Below, one piece after another: positions 1 through 6,525 of a DNA stretch of 12,236 bases (the stretch's first letter is position 1; every line of letters starts with the position of its first letter). The stretch comes from Alphaproteobacteria bacterium (GTDB lineage: Bacteria; Pseudomonadota; Alphaproteobacteria; Rs-D84): NCBI GenBank assembly GCA_009785765.1, contig WQVP01000002.1, positions 1 to 12,236 of the forward strand. Direction: 5' to 3'. A model generated the notes under the pieces. It saw only the letters and a list, made by a program, of their open reading frames with translations. It did not search any database and was not told the DNA's origin. Both the position numbers and the translations under genes were made by a program.

Positions 1-1
1 C

Positions 2-1228
2 AATGCTATGCGCCGTGAATTAATTGATATTGGTCAAAATATTACAGATTCCGCATTTACCGAAGACTTGGATAATCCGGTTGCATCACAAATTGAAATG
101 GCGGAAAAGAAACTATATGACCTTTCTGCAAATACTGAAACACGTGAGTCATCTGACCTTGGGCATGCATTAAAGTCTGCGCTTGCACAGGCAGAAATTG
201 CATACAAAGCAGGGGGCGGTCTTTCCGGTCTTACCACTGGGTTTCGTGATTTGGATAAATCATTATCCGGCCTTCATGGCAAAGAATTAATAATTATTGC
301 GGGACGTCCGGGTATGGGTAAAACGACGTTTGCGCTTAACCTGGCGTTTAATGCGGCGAATGCGATTTTAAACAAAACCGCAAACGATGGATTCAAAGGC
401 GGTGTTGCATTTTTCTCATTAGAGATGGCGGCGGCACAATTGGCATCCAAGGTATTATCAGACCAGGCTGACATCCCAGGCAAAGCTATGCGTGATGGAA
501 ATCTTAACGACGTGGATTTTACAAAAATGGCGCAATATACGGACGCTCTTTCACGTGTTCCATTGTTCATAGACGACACGCCCGGACTTTCAGTTCCGAT
601 GCTTCGCACACGTATGCGTCGTCTTTCCCGTAAAAATGGCGGGCTTGCCTTGGTTGTGGTGGACTATCTTCAATTGATGCAGGTACCGGGCGGCGGTCGC
701 AGAAACGACAACAGAGTTAACGAATTAACCGAAATGACACGTGGTCTTAAAATGTTGGCCATGGAAATGAATGTTCCAATTATTGTTTTATCACAGCTTT
801 CGCGCGCTGTTGAATCACGTGATGATAAGCGTCCGATGTTATCAGATTTGCGTGAATCTGGATCTATTGAACAAGATGCGGACGTTGTTATGTTTACGTA
901 TCGTGATGAATATTATTTGGAAAACCGTAATCCAAATGAAACAGTGGGCTCTGCATTTAAAACTCAAAACTCACGAAGCGAGGATAGATCAGAAAACTTT
1001 GAAAAAAGATTGGCCGAATCACGCAACAAAGCAGAGATTATAATTGGCAAAAACAGACACGGCAGAACCGGTAAAGTTCATCTTATGTATTTTGGTGATT
1101 ATTCACGTTTTAAAGATGATAATACCTGGGTAAAACCAATGCCCGAAGATATTCCGCCGGCGGATGCACCGACCTATGTATCCCAGCAGACCCCGAACGT
1201 GGAAGATTTGCCGGATATGGATGCATAA
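2..1228 (+). CDS. dnaB: Replicative DNA helicase DnaB, 3' part (5' end outside window)
   Basis: This is the hexameric helicase that unwinds DNA ahead of the replication fork and recruits primase. The reading frame is open from the window edge, so the N-terminal primase-interacting domain is mostly missing; a Met at base 8 is internal, not the start. Counting from that Met, the linker region and then the RecA-like motor are visible: Walker A GRPGMGKTT (99-107), SLEM (137-140), Walker B LVVVDYLQLM (215-224), the SQLSR sensor segment (262-266) and DLRESGSIEQDAD (280-292). An insertion of roughly 35 residues lies between YRDEYYLEN and the EIIIGKNRHG arginine-finger/DNA-loop segment, and a shorter one (NKTANDGFKGG) follows Walker A; I associate both with alphaproteobacterial DnaB. 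The C-terminus has an acidic, Pro-rich tail. A terminator follows directly. Identification is very secure. Confidence 0.97.
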   Translation, partial: NAMRRELIDIGQNITDSAFTEDLDNPVASQIEMAEKKLYDLSANTETRESSDLGHALKSALAQAEIAYKAGGGLSGLTTGFRDLDKSLSGLHGKELIIIAGRPGMGKTTFALNLAFNAANAILNKTANDGFKGGVAFFSLEMAAAQLASKVLSDQADIPGKAMRDGNLNDVDFTKMAQYTDALSRVPLFIDDTPGLSVPMLRTRMRRLSRKNGGLALVVVDYLQLMQVPGGGRRNDNRVNELTEMTRGLKMLAMEMNVPIIVLSQLSRAVESRDDKRPMLSDLRESGSIEQDADVVMFTYRDEYYLENRNPNETVGSAFKTQNSRSEDRSENFEKRLAESRNKAEIIIGKNRHGRTGKVHLMYFGDYSRFKDDNTWVKPMPEDIPPADAPTYVSQQTPNVEDLPDMDA

Positions 1229-1230
1229 TA

Positions 1231-1257
1231 AAAAAATCGCCTGTTGGGCGATTTTTT
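1231..1257. terminator. Bidirectional Rho-independent terminator between dnaB and the MFS gene
   Basis: A perfect 11-bp stem (A6-TCGCC / GGCGA-T6) with a 5-nt loop lies between the dnaB stop codon (1226-1228) and the convergent MFS stop (1259-1261). The A-run on one side and T-run on the other make it a U-tract terminator on both strands. Confidence 0.9.
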
Positions 1258-1258
1258 A

Positions 1259-2431
1259 TTATCTCATATACTTCAAAACCATAATTCCAATCAGGATAAA
1301 TATCGTCATGGACAGCATGGCGGCCTGATACGGGGCGCCGAACGCGATTAATCCGGCCCAGGCCAGCGGCCCTATCATAGATGAAAACCGATCAAAAATT
1401 ATATAAAATGAAAATCCATACCCCAGGTTTTTTGTGTCCAATTGCGTACTTATGTAAGCACGAGATGCCGCCCAGCCAGCACCAATGGACAGGCCAAGCG
1501 CAACGGCAACACCAAAGAAAAATGGAATGCTGTACGTTAATGCAACAACGGGGATTATAATTAACCATAAATATAAAATCGCAAAAAGACACCGGCGGAT
1601 TCCAACCCGGTCGCCTATAAACCCTATGATTAATGCGCCGATTGCGATTGCTATCATATTAACAAGCAAAAGAATCGTTGTTAATTCATCCGTCATACCA
1701 AGAACTTTATATGTATAAATCGGATAATTATAAGTGATGGTGTTGAGTGCATTAGTATAGAAAAAGAACGCAATTAAAAATGGTGCGGCGGCGGATGCCA
1801 TTATGAACTTTTTAAATCGTTTGACGTCAAATCCGATTTTAAACTTGGCTGGTTTATTTGTTCGCTTTACGTCCTCACGATAAAAAATCATCATTGGCAT
1901 TGCCAAAATTACAAATGCAAGTATTGCCGGAATTAGCGGCGCCAATGTTCCGCCACATGCAATCAACGGCAATGAAGCGGCAAGTCCCAGAGCCATACCC
2001 GCATTTGATGAAAATTGAAATATGCCGGATGCACGTGCACGATTTTCTTTGTCAGATACATCATTAATTAACGGGTCGCAAAACACGTATGCCAACTGAA
2101 AGAAATAATACGCAATGATTAAGACAAAGAATGCCGGCCACGCCATACCCATGTGTGCAAGCAATGCAACAGTCATATAAGATATCGCAACACCAGCGGT
2201 TGCAAAGCGCAGCCATGCAACACGATTACCACGTATATCCGCCATGCTTGCCATATTCGGCGCAGATAGTAAAAGCAATACCGCAACCACGACAAAGATT
2301 AAATTGTATGCCGCAGATGGCACTCCGCCGTCCAGTACCAGCCAGCGAGAGAAATAAACCAAGAACGTAATAAATACGATTGAATTCGCAAAATTATAAA
2401 GCGACCATAAAAAAAGTTTGTTTTTATTCAT
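1259..2431 (-). CDS. MFS transporter, UMF1 (Atg22-like) type
   Basis: A 390-aa polytopic inner-membrane protein with about 12 hydrophobic segments. The N-terminus LFLWSLYNFANS (6-17) matches the WxLYDxANS signature of UMF1 family members of the major facilitator superfamily. MFS motif-A-like loops are present in each half: ASMADIRGNR (61-70) and GFIGDRVGIRR (270-280). The substrate cannot be read from sequence. The frame continues upstream to an ATG at 2470, but I prefer the ATG at 2431: it places the family signature at the expected N-terminus, and a -10-like TATAGT sits 6 nt before it, suggesting a leaderless mRNA. Neither start has a clear Shine-Dalgarno. The gene is convergent with dnaB and divergent from the mipA-like pair. 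UMF1-type assignment is moderately sure; MFS is secure. Confidence 0.85.
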   Translation of the reverse strand: MNKNKLFLWSLYNFANSIVFITFLVYFSRWLVLDGGVPSAAYNLIFVVVAVLLLLSAPNMASMADIRGNRVAWLRFATAGVAISYMTVALLAHMGMAWPAFFVLIIAYYFFQLAYVFCDPLINDVSDKENRARASGIFQFSSNAGMALGLAASLPLIACGGTLAPLIPAILAFVILAMPMMIFYREDVKRTNKPAKFKIGFDVKRFKKFIMASAAAPFLIAFFFYTNALNTITYNYPIYTYKVLGMTDELTTILLLVNMIAIAIGALIIGFIGDRVGIRRCLFAILYLWLIIIPVVALTYSIPFFFGVAVALGLSIGAGWAASRAYISTQLDTKNLGYGFSFYIIFDRFSSMIGPLAWAGLIAFGAPYQAAMLSMTIFILIGIMVLKYMR

Positions 2432-2445
2432 ATTATGACTATAAT
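2418..2445 (+). promoter_or_regulatory. Candidate promoter of the mipA-like pair
   Basis: TTGTTT (2418-2423), a 16-nt spacer and a consensus TATAAT (2440-2445) are followed by about 45 nt of leader. A short AGGGA (2480-2484) lies 8 nt before the ATG at 2493. Its -10 overlaps that of the divergent MFS promoter, so the two may compete for polymerase. Confidence 0.45.
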
Positions 2446-2466
2446 GCATTCGTCCGATATAGTAAA
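2438..2466 (-). promoter_or_regulatory. Candidate promoter of the MFS gene
   Basis: On the minus strand a weak -35 TTTACT (2466-2461) and a -10 TATAGT (2443-2438) are separated by 17 nt, with the ATG only 6 nt past the -10. It overlaps the divergent mipA promoter. Prediction by eye only. Confidence 0.4.
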
Positions 2467-2492
2467 TCATAAATTTAATAGGGATTTACAAA

Positions 2493-3242
2493 ATGAAAAA
2501 ATATATTGTTGGTGCGCTGGCTTTCTTTTATGCGGCGCCTGTTGTTGCTGATTGGGATTTTCATGCTAATCTTGGGTTAACGACGATTACGTTGCCGCTT
2601 TATGCGGGTGATAATAATATTGGTACTGCATTCCTGCCCCAGGTTGATGTACAATACGGTCCATTTGTTTTACATACGTTCCAAGGCGCTGGGCTTTTAT
2701 TACCATTAGAGTCATCAAGAACTTTAATAGTAAACCCAGCGGTCCGCTGGCGTACGACACGAAACCTTTCCGGAGACCAACGCGATACTTGGGAATTCAT
2801 CCAAGAAATGCGCCCGGTGGTATCGTTTAATACTATACTTAACTTTGATCCAATATTGTTAAGCGTACGTGTTGCCGAAGGCGTGATAAGCGATAACCGT
2901 GGTGCGACTGTGAATTTTGGAATAACATATCGTAATTATATTACAGAGCGTTTGCATTTGACCCTTATCGCAACCGCTATTTATGGTATGCGGGAATATA
3001 TGCAAACATATTTCGGTATAACACAGCATCAAAGCAACGTATACGGATTTGATGTGCATAACCCAAATGCCGGCTGGCGAAGTGTTGGTTTAACCGCTAT
3101 GACGAAATATCATATGACGGATAACTGGTCATGGACTATGATGGGTGAATTATCACGTCTTGTTGACGCTGCCGCCAACAGCACTATTGTGCGCGAGAAA
3201 AACCAGTTTATGGTCGGGACAGGCGTGGTAAGGCGGTTTTAA
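2493..3242 (+). CDS. MipA/OmpV family outer-membrane protein (first of tandem pair)
   Basis: A 249-aa predicted outer-membrane beta-barrel. MKKYIVGALAFFYAAPVVA is a Sec signal peptide with likely cleavage after residue 19. The mature part has alternating aromatic/hydrophobic strands and ends in Phe (VVRRF), as expected for a substrate of the Bam complex. Features I associate with MipA/OmpV proteins are the P-x-Y-x-G segment near the start (TLPLYAGD), the Q-Y-G-P-F strand, and the SRTL…NPAVRWR strand. In E. coli MipA binds the murein hydrolase MltA and PBP1B; in other species OmpV-like proteins are porin-like or adhesins, so the exact role here is open. A closely similar gene follows after 4 nt, clearly in the same transcript. 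Confidence 0.8.
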   Translation: MKKYIVGALAFFYAAPVVADWDFHANLGLTTITLPLYAGDNNIGTAFLPQVDVQYGPFVLHTFQGAGLLLPLESSRTLIVNPAVRWRTTRNLSGDQRDTWEFIQEMRPVVSFNTILNFDPILLSVRVAEGVISDNRGATVNFGITYRNYITERLHLTLIATAIYGMREYMQTYFGITQHQSNVYGFDVHNPNAGWRSVGLTAMTKYHMTDNWSWTMMGELSRLVDAAANSTIVREKNQFMVGTGVVRRF

Positions 3243-3246
3243 TTAA

Positions 3247-3999
3247 ATGAATCTGGTGCGTGCATTTTTATTGTTGTCTTTATGTGCCGCACCAGCTTTT
3301 GCAAGCGCAAATGACGCTATGCGCCGCCAAACAACAATTGGTGCGTTTGGTATAATTGTTCCACAATTTGAAGGCTCTGCCCGGTACAGGTATTTTTTAA
3401 TTCCAACAATTGATTTTCAATATGGGCCATATTTTATATCTATGATGCGTGGCATTGGTTTATCTTTGCCGTTAAATGAATCCCGAACTTTGATTATAAC
3501 GCCCACCGTGCACTTTCGCCGAAAGCGTGATTTAAGTACAGACTTTGATATTGGGAATGATGCGACAAGTATTCGCCCAACAGCGAATATTGAATTAATG
3601 TATGCCTTTGCGCCAGGGTGGGCATTGACTGCACGCATAACCGAAGGCATGGCAAGCGATAATTTCGGCATGGTTTTAAATACAGGCGTGCGCTGGGGCA
3701 CACGTTTGACAGATGATATTATGTTCAGCATGTTTGGCGGCATAGCATTTGCGGACAAGAATTATAATCAATCATATTTTGGAATTAATGCAAGCGAAGC
3801 GATGCGATATGGTCTTTTGCCGCATTCGGCATCCGCCGGACCGAAAAATATTTCCGCCGGTTCGCATGTTCGTTATTCTTTTACACAAAATTGGTCGCTT
3901 GATGTGATGGTGCGAGTGCACAGACTCTTGATACCATCCCCATTAATAGAACAAAAGAACCAGATTATTATCGGAACGGGTGTAAGTTATAGGTTTTGA
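3247..3999 (+). CDS. MipA/OmpV family outer-membrane protein (second of tandem pair)
   Basis: A 250-aa paralogue of the preceding protein, with a signal peptide (MNLVRAFLLLSLCAAPAFA, cleavage near 19-21) and a terminal YRF. It shares with its neighbour the order of conserved segments: QYGP-F/Y (near residues 57-61), SLPLNESRTLI (77-87), the 'TEGMASDN' strand that matches 'AEGVISDN' in the first copy, 'YFGI', the 'TQNWS' strand, and a 'EQKNQIIIGTGV' C-terminal strand. Start ATG is 4 nt after the upstream stop with no good Shine-Dalgarno of its own (an AAGGCGG lies about 10 nt further up), so translational coupling is likely. The two copies are well diverged in loops, which suggests an old duplication with separate surface roles. 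Role in peptidoglycan or as a pore is inference. Confidence 0.8.
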   Translation: MNLVRAFLLLSLCAAPAFASANDAMRRQTTIGAFGIIVPQFEGSARYRYFLIPTIDFQYGPYFISMMRGIGLSLPLNESRTLIITPTVHFRRKRDLSTDFDIGNDATSIRPTANIELMYAFAPGWALTARITEGMASDNFGMVLNTGVRWGTRLTDDIMFSMFGGIAFADKNYNQSYFGINASEAMRYGLLPHSASAGPKNISAGSHVRYSFTQNWSLDVMVRVHRLLIPSPLIEQKNQIIIGTGVSYRF

Positions 4000-4013
4000 T
4001 CCGCTATGTCTTG

Positions 4014-4048
4014 AACTTGATGTTCCAATTTGGAACATCAAGTTTTCA
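4014..4048 (+). terminator. Hairpin terminator after the mipA-like pair
   Basis: A perfect 14-bp inverted repeat (arms 4014-4027 and 4031-4044, 3-nt loop ATT) begins 14 nt after the stop codon and ends in GTTTTC. The T-run is short, so termination may be only partial, but the position and stem strength fit. Confidence 0.7.
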
Positions 4049-4053
4049 TATTG

Positions 4054-4080
4054 CACAAAAACACCCCTCCAAAGGAGGGG
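4054..4080 (-). terminator. tRNA-Asn terminator, GGAGGGG-type hairpin
   Basis: On the minus strand CCCCTCC-TTT-GGAGGGG (4080-4064) is followed by TGTTTTTGTG, starting 7 nt after the CCA end of the tRNA. It is a good Rho-independent terminator. The hairpin is nearly identical to the terminal repeats of the element at 4225-4334, so it may have been recruited from that repeat family. Confidence 0.75.
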
Positions 4081-4087
4081 AATAATT

Positions 4088-4162
4088 TGGCTCGGGTGGT
4101 AGGATTCGAACCTACGACCAAAAGATTAACAGTCTTCTGCGCTACCGCTGCGCCACACCCGA
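4088..4162 (-). tRNA. tRNA-Asn (anticodon GUU), CCA encoded
   Basis: The 75-nt gene folds as a full cloverleaf: acceptor TCGGGTG/CACCCGA (7 bp), D-arm GCGC…GCGC, anticodon stem GAAGA/TCTTT closing the loop CTGTTAA (anticodon GTT), 5-nt variable loop, T-arm GTAGG-TTCGAAT-CCTAC, discriminator G and an encoded CCA. It lies alone, between its own promoter and terminator. The anticodon stem has one G-U pair; everything else is canonical. Confidence 0.96.
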
Positions 4163-4172
4163 ATGCTGGGCA

Positions 4173-4201
4173 ATAATAACGCATTATTTTTCATTTTGCA
4201 A
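4173..4201 (-). promoter_or_regulatory. Promoter of tRNA-Asn
   Basis: Minus-strand TTGCAA (4201-4196) and TATTAT (4178-4173) with an exact 17-nt spacer; the -10 ends 10 nt before the mature tRNA 5' end. Confidence 0.65.
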
Positions 4202-4224
4202 GAAATTTTTAACTGGCTCAATAT

Positions 4225-4334
4225 AAGTTCCCCTCCTATGGAGGGGTGGCGCGTCAGCGCCGGGGTGGTCTTTAACAAGCTTGTCACAAGACCACCCCGC
4301 CCCTTCGGGGCACCCCTCCACAGGAGGGGAGCTT
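4225..4334. repeat. 110-bp multi-hairpin palindromic element (MITE/REP-like)
   Basis: The ends are 24-bp inverted repeats matching at 22 of 24 positions (4225-4248 and 4311-4334), each of which is itself a hairpin CCCCTCC-NNN-GGAGGGG. Between them, in order, are GGCGC-GTCA-GCGCC (4248-4261), an 11-bp stem GGGGTGGTCTT/AAGACCACCCC (4262-4272 with 4288-4298) enclosing the palindrome ACAAGCTTGT, and GCCCC-TTC-GGGGC (4299-4311). The whole is therefore a set of five hairpins in mirror order. It has no coding capacity; no transposase lies in the window. It sits between recG and tRNA-Asn and is far more GC-rich than its surroundings, as expected for an inserted mobile repeat. It could also act as a terminator for recG. 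Confidence 0.8.
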
Positions 4335-4354
4335 AAACTGAGCGATTTATTTTC

Positions 4355-6436
4355 TTACCCATCAATTTTCGCAATTCGTCCGAATATATAAATCATGTCT
4401 CGGGCGGCGTGTCCATCGGCGCCCGAAAGCGTGGGGTCATTGTTGGCAAGTTCAAGCGCACGTGCGGCGGCAAGTTTAAACAAATCCCTGTGTTCACGGT
4501 AATCAACAAAGTAATAAGGCACCCAGCCATGTTGACGAGTTCCAATCATTTCGCCCGCACCACGCATAATTAAATCTTGTTCGGCGATTATAAATCCATC
4601 ATCAGTATTTACAAGAACATCCAAGCGTTGTTCTCCGTTTTCTGTTAACCTTTCACCGTGCAAAAGCACGCAAAACGATTGTATGTCTGATCGTCCAACA
4701 CGGCCACGTAATTGATGTAATGCAGAAAGTCCAAATTTTTCCGCATTTTCAATAATCATAATTGTTGCATGCGGCACGTCTATGCCGACTTCTATGACAG
4801 ATGTTGCGACCAATAATTTTATCCGTCCATTTGGATCGGCAAATTGTTCCATAACTTTATCACGTTCCTTTTTATCCATTTGTCCGTGGACCAGGCCGAC
4901 TGCATCATCAGGCATACGTTCACGTAAATAATTATAACGTGTCTCGGCAGCCATAAAATCCATGTCTGGGTTGTCCACGACCAATGGGCATACCCAAAAG
5001 ACTTTTGCGCCAGAGTTTATTTGTACTCTGGCACGTTCGGCAAGTGCGGCAAGTTTTGATGTCCCAAGCTTTGTTGTTTTAATTGGTAATCGGCCAACCG
5101 GCTTTTCATTTATAATTGAAATATCCATGTCGCCATAAATCGTCATAGAAAGCGTCCGTGGAATAGGGGTGGCGGATAATGCCAGAAAGTCTGGATTGTT
5201 GCCTTTGCCGCATAATGCCGCACGTTGTGCCACGCCGAATCTGTGTTGTTCATCAATTATTACCAATCCCAAATCTTTGTATACAACATCATCGCTGAAA
5301 AGTGCATGGGTGCCGATAACAATGCGTGTGCGTCCGGACTTTAATGAAATTAATTTTTCCGTGCGGGATTTACCCTTGTCCCGGCCGGTTAAGATATCAA
5401 CATGCACACCCAAAGAATCGCATATTGGTTTTATCTTTGCATAATGCTGTTGAGCAAGTGTGTCGGTTGGCGCCATTAATGCGGTTTGGATTTTGCATTC
5501 GGCCGCATTTAATGCCGCAGCAAGAGCAACGATTGTTTTTCCGGACCCCACATCTCCTTGGACCAGGCGAAGCATAGGTTCCGTGCGTGCCATATCGTTT
5601 TCAATTTCTGTGATTGCTTTGTTTTGTGCGTCGGTTAATTTAAATGGTAATGATGCATAAAGTTTTTCACGCAACTGTCCGTCGCCTGAAACCATGCGCC
5701 CAACTATTCCACGTTTACGTTTTGCACGTGAAAGCGCAATTGCAACTTGGTGTGCGAATAGTTCAGAATAAGCCAGTTTTTGAACGGATTCATTTGTTGG
5801 CAAAAAGTCATCGTTTGACTCTGCAAAATGAACTTGTTTAATGGCGTCAAAGAAGTCTTTAATTGCTGGTTGCTCATTGCTTGTTGCTAATTTTGCAAAC
5901 ACTTGTTCTCGCACATTTGCCATAATTTTTTGTGTTAATCCGGCGGAAATCGGATATATCGCTTGGTTTTCTGGGATTTTGTCGGCTGTCTCAACCTTTT
6001 CAATAAAGTCTGGATGTGTAATTGATGCGCCGCCTTTGTTATTAAATTCCAATTTGCCGGAAACAATACGCACTTCTCCAATTGGTAATTTTTCCAGCCA
6101 GTAATCAAGAAAAGACGCCCCATAAAAATTAATAGATACTGGTGCGTTCATGTTATCACGTGCAAGAACCTGGGTCGGTGTGCGCCGTCCGTTTTTTAAT
6201 TTTATTCCCGCTTTGTGCGACTCTATCTTTATTTGTATGGTTATAACATCGCCCGCCTGTGCGTTCATAACGCTGTCAATCATGCCACGTGGCTTTACGT
6301 ATGAGGGTTTATGAAGCAAGAAATCAAGGATGCGCCGTCCGCCCAAAAGGTCGTCAAGGCGTGCCGCCAACACGGGGCCGACACCCTTTATAAACTGTAA
6401 ATCGGTATTTAAAAATTCAAATAATTCTTTGTTCAC
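4355..6436 (-). CDS. recG: ATP-dependent DNA helicase RecG
   Basis: A 693-aa superfamily 2 helicase that remodels stalled replication forks and branch-migrates Holliday junctions. The N-terminal wedge/OB domain is seen from about residue 15 (FIKGVGPVLAARL) to 150. Motor motifs follow: Walker A QGDVGSGKT (293-301), MAPTDTLAQQH (321-331), IGTHALF (374-380), DEQH (395-398), SATPIPRTL (421-429), LLVATSVIEVGIDVP (541-555) and QLRGRVGR (575-582). The C-terminal TRG-type segment DLIMRGAGEMIGTRQHG (621-637) is specific for RecG. Length is normal. The start is GTG at 6436; it leaves the usual short N-terminus. There is no Shine-Dalgarno; TATAAT lies 6 nt before the GTG, so the transcript may be leaderless. 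It is divergent from bamA. Confidence 0.97.
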   Translation of the reverse strand: MNKELFEFLNTDLQFIKGVGPVLAARLDDLLGGRRILDFLLHKPSYVKPRGMIDSVMNAQAGDVITIQIKIESHKAGIKLKNGRRTPTQVLARDNMNAPVSINFYGASFLDYWLEKLPIGEVRIVSGKLEFNNKGGASITHPDFIEKVETADKIPENQAIYPISAGLTQKIMANVREQVFAKLATSNEQPAIKDFFDAIKQVHFAESNDDFLPTNESVQKLAYSELFAHQVAIALSRAKRKRGIVGRMVSGDGQLREKLYASLPFKLTDAQNKAITEIENDMARTEPMLRLVQGDVGSGKTIVALAAALNAAECKIQTALMAPTDTLAQQHYAKIKPICDSLGVHVDILTGRDKGKSRTEKLISLKSGRTRIVIGTHALFSDDVVYKDLGLVIIDEQHRFGVAQRAALCGKGNNPDFLALSATPIPRTLSMTIYGDMDISIINEKPVGRLPIKTTKLGTSKLAALAERARVQINSGAKVFWVCPLVVDNPDMDFMAAETRYNYLRERMPDDAVGLVHGQMDKKERDKVMEQFADPNGRIKLLVATSVIEVGIDVPHATIMIIENAEKFGLSALHQLRGRVGRSDIQSFCVLLHGERLTENGEQRLDVLVNTDDGFIIAEQDLIMRGAGEMIGTRQHGWVPYYFVDYREHRDLFKLAAARALELANNDPTLSGADGHAARDMIYIFGRIAKIDG

Positions 6437-6442
6437 AGGGGT

Positions 6443-6448
6443 ATTATA
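6443..6448 (-). promoter_or_regulatory. Candidate -10 box of recG
   Basis: A perfect minus-strand TATAAT lies 6 nt before the GTG start, which would put transcription initiation at or next to the start codon. A convincing -35 is not visible (TTGTAT is 15 nt upstream). Confidence 0.5.
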
Positions 6449-6474
6449 GAATACAGAATACAGAATACAAAATA
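6448..6474 (+). repeat. Heptamer repeat AGAATAC x3, left arm of a 20-bp inverted repeat
   Basis: Three exact AGAATAC units (6448-6454, 6455-6461, 6462-6468) are followed by AAAATA. Bases 6455-6474 are perfectly complementary to 6543-6562 inside the bamA signal-peptide codons, where two GTATTCT units occur (6549-6562). The 68-nt interval contains the bamA promoter and start codon. Confidence 0.85.
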
Positions 6475-6486
6475 TAAAATATCATA

Positions 6487-6517
6487 TTGATAAATTTTAT
6501 TCTTTATAGTATATAAT
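6487..6517 (+). promoter_or_regulatory. Candidate promoter of bamA
   Basis: TTGATA (6487-6492) and TATAAT (6512-6517) are separated by 19 nt, a little long. The -10 ends 8 nt before the ATG at 6526, and there is no Shine-Dalgarno, so a leaderless or nearly leaderless mRNA is predicted. The promoter is flanked by the inverted heptamer repeats. Confidence 0.5.
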
Positions 6518-6525
6518 ACGAAATC

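Noticed and set aside
771..1043. 90-codon plus-strand frame inside dnaB, possible frameshifted product
   Set aside because: The dnaB frame is intact across this span with all motifs present; the second frame is a shadow.
2432..2470. Upstream ATG (2470) for the MFS gene, adding 13 residues
   Set aside because: The extra residues precede the family N-terminal signature, have no Shine-Dalgarno, and overlap the divergent promoter region; the start at 2431 is preferred but not proven.
4225..4334. Structured small RNA or riboswitch downstream of recG
   Set aside because: The mirror symmetry and terminal inverted repeats fit a palindromic repeat better, and no promoter faces into it; RNA function is not excluded.
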